A stretch of DNA of 64,000 nucleotides. Origin: Mycobacterium simiae. GTDB taxonomy: Bacteria; Actinomycetota; Actinomycetes; Mycobacteriales; Mycobacteriaceae. This document shows positions 28,220-37,118 of this stretch, one piece after another (position 1 is the stretch's first letter; the number at the start of each line of letters is the position of its first letter). The translations under genes and the position numbers were made by a program. The notes beneath the pieces are model-generated. The model saw only the letters and a list, made by a program, of their open reading frames with translations, was not told where the DNA came from and did no database searches. Where the stretch lies: the NCBI RefSeq assembly GCF_010727605.1, contig NZ_AP022568.1, positions 4,030,001 through 4,094,000 of the forward strand, given 5' to 3'.

Positions 28220-28641
28220 CAGTTTCCTTCTTCAAGGTAGGCGCTGCTGCTCGGCCGGAACTGGTGCAGCACCAGATCATTGTCGAATTCTTGATAGAAG
28301 ACCTCGACCGCCATCCCGACGGTGACGTCCGCCGGGTCCGTCTCGCACAGGTTGGACACCAGCCGCACGCCTTCGGCCAGCTCCACCAGCGCCACGATGT
28401 AGGGGTACTCGAAGAACGGGAACTTGGGTTCATGCGGCAGCACGTAGCTGTAAACCGTGCCGCGGCCGGACGATTCGACGGCCTCCCACGCCAGCGAACG
28501 ACAGCTCGGGCACATCGGCCGCGCCGGGTTGCGCAGCGTCCGGCATCCCGTGCAGCGCTGGATCAGCAGCTTGTGTTCGCGCAGCCCGTTCCAGAAGAAT
28601 TCGGTGTCCGGGGTGATCGCGGGTGCCAGGCGGGCGGTCAT
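28219..28641 (-). CDS. DUF35 OB-fold/zinc-ribbon protein (ChsH2 C-terminal half)
   Basis: This 140-residue protein has an N-terminal zinc ribbon with paired cysteines in CTGCRTLRNPARPMCPSC (about residues 35-52), followed by a DUF35 OB-fold. In ChsH2 (Rv3542c) this domain is fused behind a MaoC domain and is required for Ltp2 aldolase activity. Here it is a separate gene that overlaps the MaoC-type gene upstream by ATGA. That arrangement equals ChsH2 split at the domain boundary. Confidence 0.85.
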   Translation of the reverse strand: MTARLAPAITPDTEFFWNGLREHKLLIQRCTGCRTLRNPARPMCPSCRSLAWEAVESSGRGTVYSYVLPHEPKFPFFEYPYIVALVELAEGVRLVSNLCETDPADVTVGMAVEVFYQEFDNDLVLHQFRPSSSAYLEEGN

Positions 28642-29189
28642 GAGTTTTCCGGTTTGAACCGCAGGACCCGGAATCGCTGGCGCCCCAGCACCTCACCGTG
28701 CTGATCGGTGTAGGTAATAAGCCAGGTCAGGAAGAACCCAGCGCCCAGTGCAGTCTTCTTCTCCTCGGAGACTGACTCGAACACCGACGTCGAGCTGATC
28801 ACGTCACCTAGCCGCGGATAACGTTCAATCTCGAATTCCGAGTTGGTCGCCACCGTGCTGCTGTACCCGGCTTCGTCGAGGAACGCCGTCGGGTTGTTGG
28901 TGATTTCCATCGGTGCGCCGCCGCGCTCCCTGATGCCCTCCAGCTTCGGCGACGGCATGGTCCAGGTTTGCAACATCACCGGCGGTGACACGATCCCCCC
29001 GAAGCGGGACGCCTCGGCGAACTCAGGGTCCAGGTAGACCGGGTTCATGTCGTTGAGCGCGTAGGCCCAGTGCCGGATCATCGGCTGGTTGACCGGATCC
29101 GGTGCGATGCTGGGCTTCCCGCTGCCTCCGGTGGGGTGGCCGACAAGCCCGCGCAGCTTGGCGTGAAACTCGCTATCCAGGTCGGTCAC
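28638..29189 (-). CDS. MaoC N-terminal-type hydratase (ChsH2 N-terminal half)
   Basis: This 183-residue hot-dog-fold protein is of the MaoC_dehydrat_N type, lacking the clear D-H hydratase motif, as expected for the non-catalytic partner. It contains HWAYALNDMNPVYLDPEFA and GGIVSPPVMLQTW, as in the N-terminal half of ChsH2-like proteins. A GTG start (MTDLDSEFHAKL) overlaps the stop of the upstream acyl-CoA dehydrogenase remnant as GTGA. It probably forms the hydratase with the MaoC-like product of 27752-28219. Confidence 0.82.
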   Translation of the reverse strand: MTDLDSEFHAKLRGLVGHPTGGSGKPSIAPDPVNQPMIRHWAYALNDMNPVYLDPEFAEASRFGGIVSPPVMLQTWTMPSPKLEGIRERGGAPMEITNNPTAFLDEAGYSSTVATNSEFEIERYPRLGDVISSTSVFESVSEEKKTALGAGFFLTWLITYTDQHGEVLGRQRFRVLRFKPENS

Positions 29190-29428
29190 TGGCTGGATCC
29201 TCCTGACTTGTCGTCGTCTCGGCGTGGCGCACTGAGGTCGCGTGCCATACCCAGCCCGGCCGCGGCGATCGTGTCACGCTGAATCTCGTTGGCGCCGAAG
29301 GGAATGTCTTCATACTTTGGCAGCACACCGGCGCGATGGCGCGCAATAACGCGCAGCGGTGGATGAGTCTGCACGGCAAACGCCTCCCTAGCGATCGACA
29401 GGATCCACCATCCGTCCGGATCAGACAT
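29186..29428 (-). pseudogene. C-terminal remnant of an acyl-CoA dehydrogenase
   Basis: The 80-residue frame contains GANEIQRDTIAAAGLGMARD, which fits the acyl-CoA dehydrogenase C-terminal signature (G-T/A-x-EIQR-x-x-IA-x-x-x-LG-x-x-R). The preceding ~300 residues of a normal FadE are missing; the same frame is closed by TAA at about 29460 and a divergent ALDH gene begins at 29599. Its stop overlaps the next gene's GTG, as a full-length FadE would in an igr-type operon. The best reading is a truncated gene left after a deletion. A translated short peptide from the ATG at 29428 is possible. Confidence 0.65.
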
Positions 29429-29598
29429 TTTGCCGCCATGTGTCCTGCGACGTCGTGTTTACTCCCGGGCCGGCTGCTGTGTCAATAACTGCGTATCACC
29501 GCCTTACCGCCGCGGATATAGCCAGACCAGTGATTGACGCCACCATGAGCGCGGTGAACACTGATTGAGCAGGTGACCGACGTCGGGTGAGGAAGCAG

Positions 29599-31092
29599 AT
29601 GACCGAGCTACAAACCCGCGGGACTCTCGTCGACACCTACCAGCTCTACATCGACGGCAGCTGGGTAGCGCCGCAAGGCGGTCGCTACGACGACATTTCC
29701 CCGGCCACCGAGCGAGCGATCGCGTCCGCACCCGACGCGAGCGTCGACCAAGTCGGCGAGGCGATCGCGGCGGCGCGGCGCGCCTTCGATGCCGGTCCGT
29801 GGCCGTCGATGAGCCTGCAGGACCGCGCGGGTTGCCTCACTGCGCTCGGCGGGGCACTGCTGCAGCACGCCGACGAGTTCTTCGCGCTCTCCCAGCTGGA
29901 GTGGGGTTGCATCGCCAACGAACGCATCATGCAGATCGACGGCGCCGCCTACATGTCCATGCACGCGGCCCAGCTGACCACCCAGCTCACCGATCAGCCC
30001 GTCACCGGAATTGGGGTCGGCACAACGCTGCTGCGCCACGAACCGCTGGGGGTGGTGTCGATCCTGACGCCGTGGAACTTCCCGCACTGCCTCAACGTGA
30101 TGAAGCTGAACAACGCGCTGGCCGCGGGCAATACCGTGGTGCTCAAACCCTCACCGCTGACGCCGCTGGCGGGGTTGGCCCTGGCGCGGATCATCGACGA
30201 ATACACCGACATACCAGCGGGTGTCGTCAACGTGGTCACGCCCTCGGGTGTGGATGCGGCCAAGCTGCTCACCACCGATCCGCGCGTCGATATGGTGAGC
30301 TTCACCGGCAGTTCGGCGGTCGGCTGCCAGGTCATGTCCGCCGCGGGCGTCACGATGAAGCGCATCCTGCTCGAGTGCGGCGGCAAGTCGGCCAGCATCA
30401 TCCTCGACGACGCCGAGATCACCGACGAGATGCTGAAGAAGATGCTCTTCGACTGCTGCTCGCTACATGCCGGGCAGGCGTGCATCCTGCAGAGCCGGTT
30501 GCTGCTGCCGGCGTCCAAGCACGACGACGTCGTCGACCGGCTGGTGGCGCTGGCCCGCGAGGTCACAGTCGGCGACCCCACCGATCCGGATGTGCAGATG
30601 GGCCCGCTGATCAGTGCCGTGCAACGCGATCGCGTCGAAGCTCACGTGTCCCGCGCGCTCGATGACGGGGCGACGCTGGCGACCGGGGGCCGGCGTCCCG
30701 CCGGTCTGGACGTCGGCTACTACTTCGAGCCGACGATTCTGACTGCGGTGCAACCGGATTCGGTGATCGCGCAGGAGGAAGTGTTCGGACCGGTGCTGAC
30801 CGTGTTGGGCTATCGCGACGACGACGATGCGGTGGCCATCGCGAACAATTCCCAGTACGGCCTATCCGGTGCGGTGTGGGGCGGCGATGTGGACCGCGCT
30901 CTGGGTGTGGCCCGGCGGATCCGGACCGGCCAGATCGCGGTCAACGGCATCGGACCCGGCAATGCGCCGTTCGGCGGCTTCAAACTCAGCGGGTTCGGCC
31001 GCGAGGGCGGCGGCATCGGCGGACTGCACCAGTACATGGAGCCGAAGGCCATCGGGTACATGGAGCCGAAGGCCATCGGGATGCCCGCGTGA
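29599..31092 (+). CDS. NAD-dependent aldehyde dehydrogenase
   Basis: This 497-residue ALDH-superfamily enzyme oxidises an aldehyde to an acid. The NAD-binding ILTPWNFPHCLNVMKL, the general-base Glu in LLECGGKS (cysteine in place of the more usual LELGGKS) and the catalytic Cys in HAGQACILQSR are visible. The ATG at 29599 has a GAGGAAG ribosome site; a GTG at 29587 is in frame. The C-terminus carries YMEPKAIG twice because of a perfect 24-base tandem duplication. It is divergent from the igr-like operon, so it may act on an aldehyde from the same pathway. Substrate unknown. Confidence 0.88.
   Translation: MTELQTRGTLVDTYQLYIDGSWVAPQGGRYDDISPATERAIASAPDASVDQVGEAIAAARRAFDAGPWPSMSLQDRAGCLTALGGALLQHADEFFALSQLEWGCIANERIMQIDGAAYMSMHAAQLTTQLTDQPVTGIGVGTTLLRHEPLGVVSILTPWNFPHCLNVMKLNNALAAGNTVVLKPSPLTPLAGLALARIIDEYTDIPAGVVNVVTPSGVDAAKLLTTDPRVDMVSFTGSSAVGCQVMSAAGVTMKRILLECGGKSASIILDDAEITDEMLKKMLFDCCSLHAGQACILQSRLLLPASKHDDVVDRLVALAREVTVGDPTDPDVQMGPLISAVQRDRVEAHVSRALDDGATLATGGRRPAGLDVGYYFEPTILTAVQPDSVIAQEEVFGPVLTVLGYRDDDDAVAIANNSQYGLSGAVWGGDVDRALGVARRIRTGQIAVNGIGPGNAPFGGFKLSGFGREGGGIGGLHQYMEPKAIGYMEPKAIGMPA
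31033..31080 (+). repeat. Perfect 24-bp tandem duplication in the ALDH gene
   Basis: Bases 31033-31056 and 31057-31080 are identical. Each encodes YMEPKAIG, and the repeat preserves the frame just before the stop. ALDHs normally carry this C-terminal segment once. Confidence 0.95.
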
Positions 31093-31188
31093 CGAGACCC
31101 GCGCGGGTGCTACACGCGTGACGTCGAGGCCTGACGTCGGGGTGTGTGCGCATTTCGTAATCGGCACGTCACATGTCAAGCTGCTGAG

Positions 31189-32097
31189 ATGGTCTTCGAG
31201 ATCGCCCGTCCCAAGCTAGAAGGAAACGTTGCGGTCGGTGAAGACCGCCAGATCGGCTTCGCCGAATTCGGCGACCCGCAGGGCCGCGCGGTGTTCTGGC
31301 TGCATGGCACGCCGGGCGCCCGTCGGCAGATTCCCACCGAGGCCCGCGTCTACGCCGAGGAACGCCGGATCCGGCTGATCGGCCTGGACCGGCCCGGAAT
31401 CGGCTCCTCCACACCGCATCGCTACGAGAACATCCGGGCGTTCGCCGACGACCTGCGGACAATTGCCGACACCCTCGGCATCGACCGGATGGCGGTCATC
31501 GGCCTGTCCGGCGGCGGTCCGTACGCGCTCGCCGCGGCGGCGGCGCTCCCGGATCGCGTCGTGGCGGCCGGGGTGCTCGGCGGCGTGGCGCCCTTCGTCG
31601 GCGACGAAGGCATCGCCAGCGGACTGATGAATCTGGGCAAGCGGGTGGCGCCGCTGCTGCAACTCGGCGGTGACCCGCTGCGCATCGGTGCGAGCCTGGT
31701 GGTCCGGGCCATCCGTCCGGTCGCGAGCACGGCGTTGTACCTCTATGCGGCCATCTCGCCCGAGGCCGACCGGCGCCTGCTGACCCGGCCCGAGTTCAGC
31801 GCCATGTTCCTCGACGATCTGTTGAACGGGAGCCGCAAACAGCTCGCGGCCCCGTTCAACGACGTGATCTTGTTCACCCGGGACTGGGGATTCGGACTCG
31901 ACGAGGTCAAGGTCCCGGTCCACTGGTGGCATGGCGACAAGGACCACATCGTCCCATTCGCGCATGGTCAGCATGCGGTCTCGCGCCTGCCCGACGCCGA
32001 ATTATTCGTTCTACCTGGGGAAAGTCATCTGGCGGGGTTGGGTCGCGGGGAAGAAATCCTGGCCGCCCTAATGAAGATCTGGGACGAACGGGGGTAA
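31189..32097 (+). CDS. Alpha/beta hydrolase (Rv1191 homologue)
   Basis: This 302-residue alpha/beta-hydrolase-fold protein is presumably a cytosolic esterase or related enzyme. The nucleophile elbow GLSGGGPYAL, the oxyanion region WLHGTPGARR, the acid in HGDKDHIVP and the His in PGESHLAGLG are all present. Length and position match Rv1191. The ATG at 31189 is preferred over the open frame from 31144. fadD36 follows after 28 bases, so the two could share a transcript. Substrate unknown. Confidence 0.82.
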   Translation: MVFEIARPKLEGNVAVGEDRQIGFAEFGDPQGRAVFWLHGTPGARRQIPTEARVYAEERRIRLIGLDRPGIGSSTPHRYENIRAFADDLRTIADTLGIDRMAVIGLSGGGPYALAAAAALPDRVVAAGVLGGVAPFVGDEGIASGLMNLGKRVAPLLQLGGDPLRIGASLVVRAIRPVASTALYLYAAISPEADRRLLTRPEFSAMFLDDLLNGSRKQLAAPFNDVILFTRDWGFGLDEVKVPVHWWHGDKDHIVPFAHGQHAVSRLPDAELFVLPGESHLAGLGRGEEILAALMKIWDERG

Positions 32098-32125
32098 GCG
32101 CCGCTGTTCAACGCGGGTCGGTAAC

Positions 32126-33565
32126 GTGCTCACCGTGCTGCTGGAATCCCTTAACCCCGCCGCTGTCAACGCCACGGATATCCCCGACGCGATCAAGATC
32201 GATGGCACCACCCTGAGCCGCAGCGACCTGCTCGGTGGTGCGACGTCGGTAGCCGAGCGTGTCGCGGGCGCGCAGCGGGTCGCGATCTTGGCCACCCCGT
32301 CGGTGGCGACCGTGCTGGCGGTGGCCGGCTGCCTGATCGCCGGTGTGCCCTTCGTCCCGGTGCCCTCGGACGTGGGCGCGGCCGAACGCCGGCACATGCT
32401 GACCGACTCCGGCGCGAAGGTGTGGCTCGGACCCGAGCCGCCGCAAGACTCGGCGGACGAAGACCTGCCGCACATCCCGGTGCGCGTGCATGCGCGGTCC
32501 TGGCACCGTTACCCCGAGCCGGCGCCCGAGTCGACCGCGATGATCATCTACACGTCGGGGACCACGGGCTTGCCCAAGGGCGTCGTGGTGAGCCGGCGCG
32601 CGATCGCCGCCGACCTGGATGCGCTGGCCGAAGCGTGGCAGTGGACGTCCGACGACGTGTTGGTGCACGGATTGCCGCTGTTCCACATCCACGGCTTGGT
32701 GCTCGGCCTGCTCGGGTCCTTGCGGATCGGAAACCGCTTCGTGCACACCGGACGACCGACACCGGCCGGCTACGCGCAAGCCCGCGCGGAGTCCGGCGGC
32801 ACGCTGTTCTTCGCGGTGCCGACGGTGTGGTCACGGGTGGTCGCGGATCAGGCCGCTGCCGAGGCGTTGCGGCCGGCCCGGCTGCTGGTATCCGGAAGCG
32901 CGGCGCTGCCGGTGCCGGTCTTCGACCGGCTCGAAGCGCTGACCGGGCACCGGCCCATCGAACGCTACGGTGCATCGGAGTCATTGATCACGGTGTCCAC
33001 CCGGGCCGACGGTGAACGCCGGCCGGGCTGGGTCGGCTTCCCGCTATCCGGAGTGCAGACGCGCTTGCTCGACGACGCCGGTGACCCCGTTCCGCACGAC
33101 GGTGAAACGGTGGGGAAGCTTCAGGTGCGCGGTGCGACCCTGTTCGACGGGTACCTGAACCGGCCGGAGGCCACCGCCGAGGTGTTGGACGCCGACGGCT
33201 GGTATCGCACCGGCGACGTCGCGGTCATCGACGGCGGGGGCATGCATCGCATCGTGGGCCGCGAATCGGTCGACTTGATCAAGTCCGGCGGATACCGCAT
33301 CGGCGCCGGTGAAATCGAGACGTCGTTGCTCGGGCACCCGGGCGTGCAGGAGGCGGCGGTCGTCGGCGTTCCCGACGACGATCTGGGCCAGCGCATCGTC
33401 GCCTATATCGTCGGCTCGTCCGACCTCGACACCGACGAGCTGATCAACTATGTCGCCCAAGACCTTTCGGTACACAAGCGGCCGCGGGAAGTGCGGCTGG
33501 TGGACGCGTTGCCGCGCAACGCGATGGGCAAGGTCGTCAAGAAGCAGCTGCTAACCGAAGGGTGA
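32126..33565 (+). CDS. fadD36: Acyl-CoA synthetase FadD36
   Basis: This 479-residue AMP-forming ligase activates a carboxylic acid via an adenylate to its CoA ester. The phosphate-binding motif is IIYTSGTTGLPKGVV (about residues 137-151). ERYGASE, WYRTGDVAVID, the hinge region GRESVDLIKSGGYRI and the C-terminal lysine in NAMGKVVKK are intact. At this length it resembles short-acyl or malonyl-type ligases rather than long-chain FadDs. The GTG start at 32126 has another GTG three codons later. The acid substrate is not assigned. Confidence 0.9.
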   Translation: MLTVLLESLNPAAVNATDIPDAIKIDGTTLSRSDLLGGATSVAERVAGAQRVAILATPSVATVLAVAGCLIAGVPFVPVPSDVGAAERRHMLTDSGAKVWLGPEPPQDSADEDLPHIPVRVHARSWHRYPEPAPESTAMIIYTSGTTGLPKGVVVSRRAIAADLDALAEAWQWTSDDVLVHGLPLFHIHGLVLGLLGSLRIGNRFVHTGRPTPAGYAQARAESGGTLFFAVPTVWSRVVADQAAAEALRPARLLVSGSAALPVPVFDRLEALTGHRPIERYGASESLITVSTRADGERRPGWVGFPLSGVQTRLLDDAGDPVPHDGETVGKLQVRGATLFDGYLNRPEATAEVLDADGWYRTGDVAVIDGGGMHRIVGRESVDLIKSGGYRIGAGEIETSLLGHPGVQEAAVVGVPDDDLGQRIVAYIVGSSDLDTDELINYVAQDLSVHKRPREVRLVDALPRNAMGKVVKKQLLTEG

Positions 33566-33609
33566 GCGGCTTTCCGGTATCCGCAACGCAAACCAGATAT
33601 GCCGATAAG

Positions 33610-33625
33610 GTGACCAACACGTCAC
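33610..33625. promoter_or_regulatory. GTGAC-N6-GTCAC palindrome upstream of MFS gene
   Basis: A perfect five-base inverted repeat with a six-base spacer sits about 95 bases upstream of the MFS start, in the 154-base gap after fadD36. The spacing between GTGA and TCAC (eight) differs from a CRP site (six). The cognate regulator is unknown. Confidence 0.3.
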
Positions 33626-33719
33626 AACTTGGCTGGTGATCTGGGACTTCACCCGATATGCAGGACATTGCCAGGTTTTCCTGCAAGCGAGGGTTCGCGG
33701 CTTCGCATAGTTTCGTTGG

Positions 33720-35048
33720 ATGGACACGTACGAGTCGAACCGCACCGCGACCGGTGCGGCGACGATCACCGACGAGCCCCGGACCGCCCCGATGGCACGG
33801 GTGGCGGTCTCGTGTCTGGTCGGCTCGGCGATCGAGTTCTACGACTTCCTGATCTACGGCACCGCGGCGGCGCTGGTGTTTCCGGCGGTGTTCTTCCCGA
33901 ACCTCACCCCGGGCGTGGCCATGGTCGCTTCGCTGGGAACGTTTGCCACCGCGTTTCTCTCCCGCCCGGTCGGCGCCGCTGTTTTCGGGCATTTCGGCGA
34001 CCGGCTGGGCCGCAAGAAGACACTGATTTTCACGCTGCTGCTGATGGCGGTGGCGACCGTCGGCGTGGGCCTGGTGCCCAGCACCTCATCCATCGGGATG
34101 GCCGCGCCGTTGATTTTGATGGGCCTGCGGTTGCTGCAGGGGTTTGCGGTCGGCGGCGAATGGGCCGGGTCGGCATTACTGAGCGCCGAGTACGCGCCCG
34201 GCGGCCGGCGCGGCCGGTACGGCATGTTCACCCTGCTGGGCGGCGGCGTCGCCGGCATCATGAGCAGCCTGACCTTCCTGGCCGTCAGCGCCACGATCGG
34301 CGAGTACAGTCCTGCTTTCCTGCAATGGGGTTGGCGGGTGCCGTTCCTGATCAGCGGGCTACTGATCGCGTTGGCGTTGTACGTGCGGCTCAACATCGAC
34401 GAGACACCGGTTTTCGCCGATGAGAAGGCCCGCGACTTGGTGCCCAGAGCTCCGCTGGCCGAGGCGCTGCGGCTGCAGGGCCGGGAGATCTTCCTGGCCG
34501 CGGGCGCCGTGTTGGGCGGGATGTCGTTGTGCTACCTGGGCAACACGTATTTCGCCATGTACGCCCATTCGCACCTGGGCTACACCCGTAACTTCATCTG
34601 GACCGTCGGCGTGCTGAGTGGCCTGGTAAGCCTCATCGCCGTCGTCACCTCCGCGATGCTGTGCGATCGCTTCGGGCGCCGGCGGATGATGCTGATCGGC
34701 TGGTCGGCCTGCGTGCCGTGGTCGTTCGTGGTGCTCCCGCTGATCGACACCGGAAAGCCGATTCTGTATGTGCTCGCCATCGTCGGCATGTTCGCCCTGG
34801 CCGGAATTGGCAGCGGACCCACCGGGGCGTTCATTCCCGAACTCTTCGCGACCCGCTACCGCTACAGCGGCTCGGCGCTGGCGATCAACCTGGCCGGGGT
34901 GCTCGGTGGGGCGTTGCCGCCACTGCTCGCCGGAACGCTGGTCGCGAGCTACGGCAGCTGGTCGGTGGGTGTCATGCTCGCGGCACTGACACTGACGGGT
35001 GTGATCTGCACTTACCTGCTGCCGGAAACGCACGGCGCCAAGCTGTAG
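33720..35048 (+). CDS. MFS metabolite/proton symporter (Rv1200 homologue)
   Basis: This 442-residue, twelve-helix major facilitator belongs to the metabolite:H+ symporter family. The inter-helix signature GDRLGRKKTL follows helix 2, and GSAIEFYDFLIYG in helix 1 is typical of the proline/shikimate/dicarboxylate group. A second loop motif, CDRFGRRRMML, lies between helices 8 and 9. The ATG at 33720 gives a soluble ~25-residue N-terminus. The substrate is not predictable beyond a small organic acid or osmolyte. dapD is convergent one base downstream. Confidence 0.88.
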   Translation: MDTYESNRTATGAATITDEPRTAPMARVAVSCLVGSAIEFYDFLIYGTAAALVFPAVFFPNLTPGVAMVASLGTFATAFLSRPVGAAVFGHFGDRLGRKKTLIFTLLLMAVATVGVGLVPSTSSIGMAAPLILMGLRLLQGFAVGGEWAGSALLSAEYAPGGRRGRYGMFTLLGGGVAGIMSSLTFLAVSATIGEYSPAFLQWGWRVPFLISGLLIALALYVRLNIDETPVFADEKARDLVPRAPLAEALRLQGREIFLAAGAVLGGMSLCYLGNTYFAMYAHSHLGYTRNFIWTVGVLSGLVSLIAVVTSAMLCDRFGRRRMMLIGWSACVPWSFVVLPLIDTGKPILYVLAIVGMFALAGIGSGPTGAFIPELFATRYRYSGSALAINLAGVLGGALPPLLAGTLVASYGSWSVGVMLAALTLTGVICTYLLPETHGAKL

Positions 35049-35049
35049 A

Positions 35050-35994
35050 TCAGTTGGCGTGCAAGTCCTCGTTGAGGGCGATGCCCTGACCGCCGCGCGC
35101 CACCACTTCCACCGCCCCGCTCACGGAGTTGCGCCGGAACAAGAGATTGTTGCCCCCGGAGAACTCGACCGCCTTCATCGTTTTGCCTTCGGGAGTAAGG
35201 ACTTTCGTGCCTGCCGTCACGTACAAGCCGGCTTCGACGACGCAGTCGTCGCCCAGCGAGATGCCCAGGCCCGCGTTGGCGCCGAGCAGGCACCGCTTAC
35301 CGATCGAAATCACCTCGGTGCCACCGCCGGACAGGGTGCCCATGATCGAGGCGCCGCCGCCGACGTCGGAACCGTCGCCGACCACCACGCCGGCCGAGAT
35401 GCGGCCTTCTACCATCGACGCGCCCAGGGTGCCGGCGTTGTAGTTGACGAAGCCCTCGTGCATCACGGTGGTGCCCGCCGCCAGGTGAGCGCCGAGGCGT
35501 ACCCGGTCGGCGTCGGCGATGCGGACCCCGCTGGGCAGCACGTAGTCGACCATCCGCGGGAACTTGTCGATGCCGTAGACCGTCACCGGTGCCTTGCGCC
35601 GCAGCCGCGCGCGAACCGCCTCGAACCCCTCGATGGCACACGGTCCGTGATTGGTCCACACCACGTTGGTCAAGATCCCGAACAAGCCGCCGGCATTGAG
35701 CCCATGCGGCGCGACCAAGCGGTGAGACAGCAAATGCAGCCGCAGGTAGGCGTCGTACGCGTCGGCGGCGACGTCGTCCAGGCTTCCGATGACCGTGCGC
35801 ACGGCCACCGTCTCGGTGTTGCGGTCGTCGTCCCTGCCCACCAGCGCGGCCAATTCCGGCGGCACGTCGGACAGCGCGAGCCGCGACGTGCCGCTGGTGT
35901 CCGACTCGGTGAGTTCCGGTGCGGGAAACCATGTATCGAGGATCGATCCGTCGGAGGCGTGCGTCGCCAATCCGATGCCTGCAGCTCCAGTCAC
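35050..35994 (-). CDS. dapD: Tetrahydrodipicolinate N-succinyltransferase DapD
   Basis: DapD succinylates tetrahydrodipicolinate with succinyl-CoA in lysine/diaminopimelate synthesis. The 314-residue protein has the left-handed beta-helix hexapeptide pattern from about residue 165 on ([27 protein letters not shown] region) and matches the actinobacterial DapD form. The GTG at 35994 is used. It is divergent from dapE by 47 bases, so the two pathway genes share a promoter region. Confidence 0.93.
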   Translation of the reverse strand: MTGAAGIGLATHASDGSILDTWFPAPELTESDTSGTSRLALSDVPPELAALVGRDDDRNTETVAVRTVIGSLDDVAADAYDAYLRLHLLSHRLVAPHGLNAGGLFGILTNVVWTNHGPCAIEGFEAVRARLRRKAPVTVYGIDKFPRMVDYVLPSGVRIADADRVRLGAHLAAGTTVMHEGFVNYNAGTLGASMVEGRISAGVVVGDGSDVGGGASIMGTLSGGGTEVISIGKRCLLGANAGLGISLGDDCVVEAGLYVTAGTKVLTPEGKTMKAVEFSGGNNLLFRRNSVSGAVEVVARGGQGIALNEDLHAN

Positions 35995-36041
35995 GGCGGT
36001 CAGGTTACGGCATCTGCCTTACCGGCGATTAGGCTGGCTGT

Positions 36042-37118
36042 GTGCTGGACTTGCGTGGGGATCCGATCGAGTTGACCGCGGCGCTGGTCGACATCCCCAG
36101 CGAGTCACGACACGAAAAGCGCATCGCGGACGAGGTCGAGGCCGCGCTTCGGGCGCAGACATCCGATTTCGAAATCATCCGCAACGGTGATGCCGTGTTG
36201 GCACGCACCCGACGCAATCTGCCGACCCGGGTGCTGCTGGCCGGGCATCTGGACACCGTCCCGGCAGCCGACAACCTGCCCAGCCGTCGCTTGACCGATG
36301 CCGACGGCGATGTGGTGTACGGCTGCGGCACCGCGGACATGAAATCCGGCGACGCGGTGTTCCTGCATCTGGCCGCCACGGTGACCGAACCCGCCCACGA
36401 CCTGACGTTGGTGCTCTACGACTGCGAGGAAATCGAAGCGGCCGCAAACGGACTGGGCCGCATCGAGCGCGAACTGCCGGAGTGGTTAGCCGCCGACGTC
36501 GCCATCCTGGGCGAACCCACTGCCGGCTATATCGAAGCCGGTTGCCAGGGCACGTTGCGGGTCGCGGTCAGCGCCACCGGGACTCGTGCCCACTCGGCGC
36601 GATCTTGGTTGGGGGACAACGCAATTCACAAACTGGGCGCGGTACTCAATCGGCTGGCCGAGTACCCGGCACGAACCGTCGATATCGACGGTTGCCGCTA
36701 CCGCGAAGGACTGTCGGCGGTGCGTGTCGACGGCGGGGTGGCCGGCAACGTCATCCCCGACGCCGCCTCGGTCACCGTCAACTACCGGTTCGCTCCCGAC
36801 CGCTCGCCCGCCGAGGCACTGCGACATGTGCGCGAGGTCTTCGACGGGATTGACGTGCACATCGAGCAGACCGACTGCGCCGCTGGCGCGTTGCCCGGCC
36901 TGTCGCAGCCGGCGGCCAAAGCCCTGGTCGAGGCCGCGGGCGGGAACGTGCGGGCCAAATACGGCTGGACGGACGTGGCCCGGTTCGCCGCGTTGGGCAT
37001 CCCGGCGGTCAACTTCGGTCCCGGCGACCCCAACCTGGCGCACCGGCGCGATGAGCGGGTGCCGGCGGCGGCGATCACCGACGCCGTGGCAATGCTGCGG
37101 CCCTACCTGGCCGGCTGA
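36042..37118 (+). CDS. dapE: Succinyldiaminopimelate desuccinylase DapE
   Basis: DapE hydrolyses N-succinyl-LL-diaminopimelate to LL-diaminopimelate and succinate. It is a di-zinc M20-family amidohydrolase of 358 residues. The metal and catalytic motifs are [22 protein letters not shown], the general-base pair in YDCEEIEA, and the lid-domain TRAHSARSW. The GTG at 36042 gives [20 protein letters not shown]. The last 16 bases overlap the convergent ATPase gene. Confidence 0.93.
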   Translation: MLDLRGDPIELTAALVDIPSESRHEKRIADEVEAALRAQTSDFEIIRNGDAVLARTRRNLPTRVLLAGHLDTVPAADNLPSRRLTDADGDVVYGCGTADMKSGDAVFLHLAATVTEPAHDLTLVLYDCEEIEAAANGLGRIERELPEWLAADVAILGEPTAGYIEAGCQGTLRVAVSATGTRAHSARSWLGDNAIHKLGAVLNRLAEYPARTVDIDGCRYREGLSAVRVDGGVAGNVIPDAASVTVNYRFAPDRSPAEALRHVREVFDGIDVHIEQTDCAAGALPGLSQPAAKALVEAAGGNVRAKYGWTDVARFAALGIPAVNFGPGDPNLAHRRDERVPAAAITDAVAMLRPYLAG

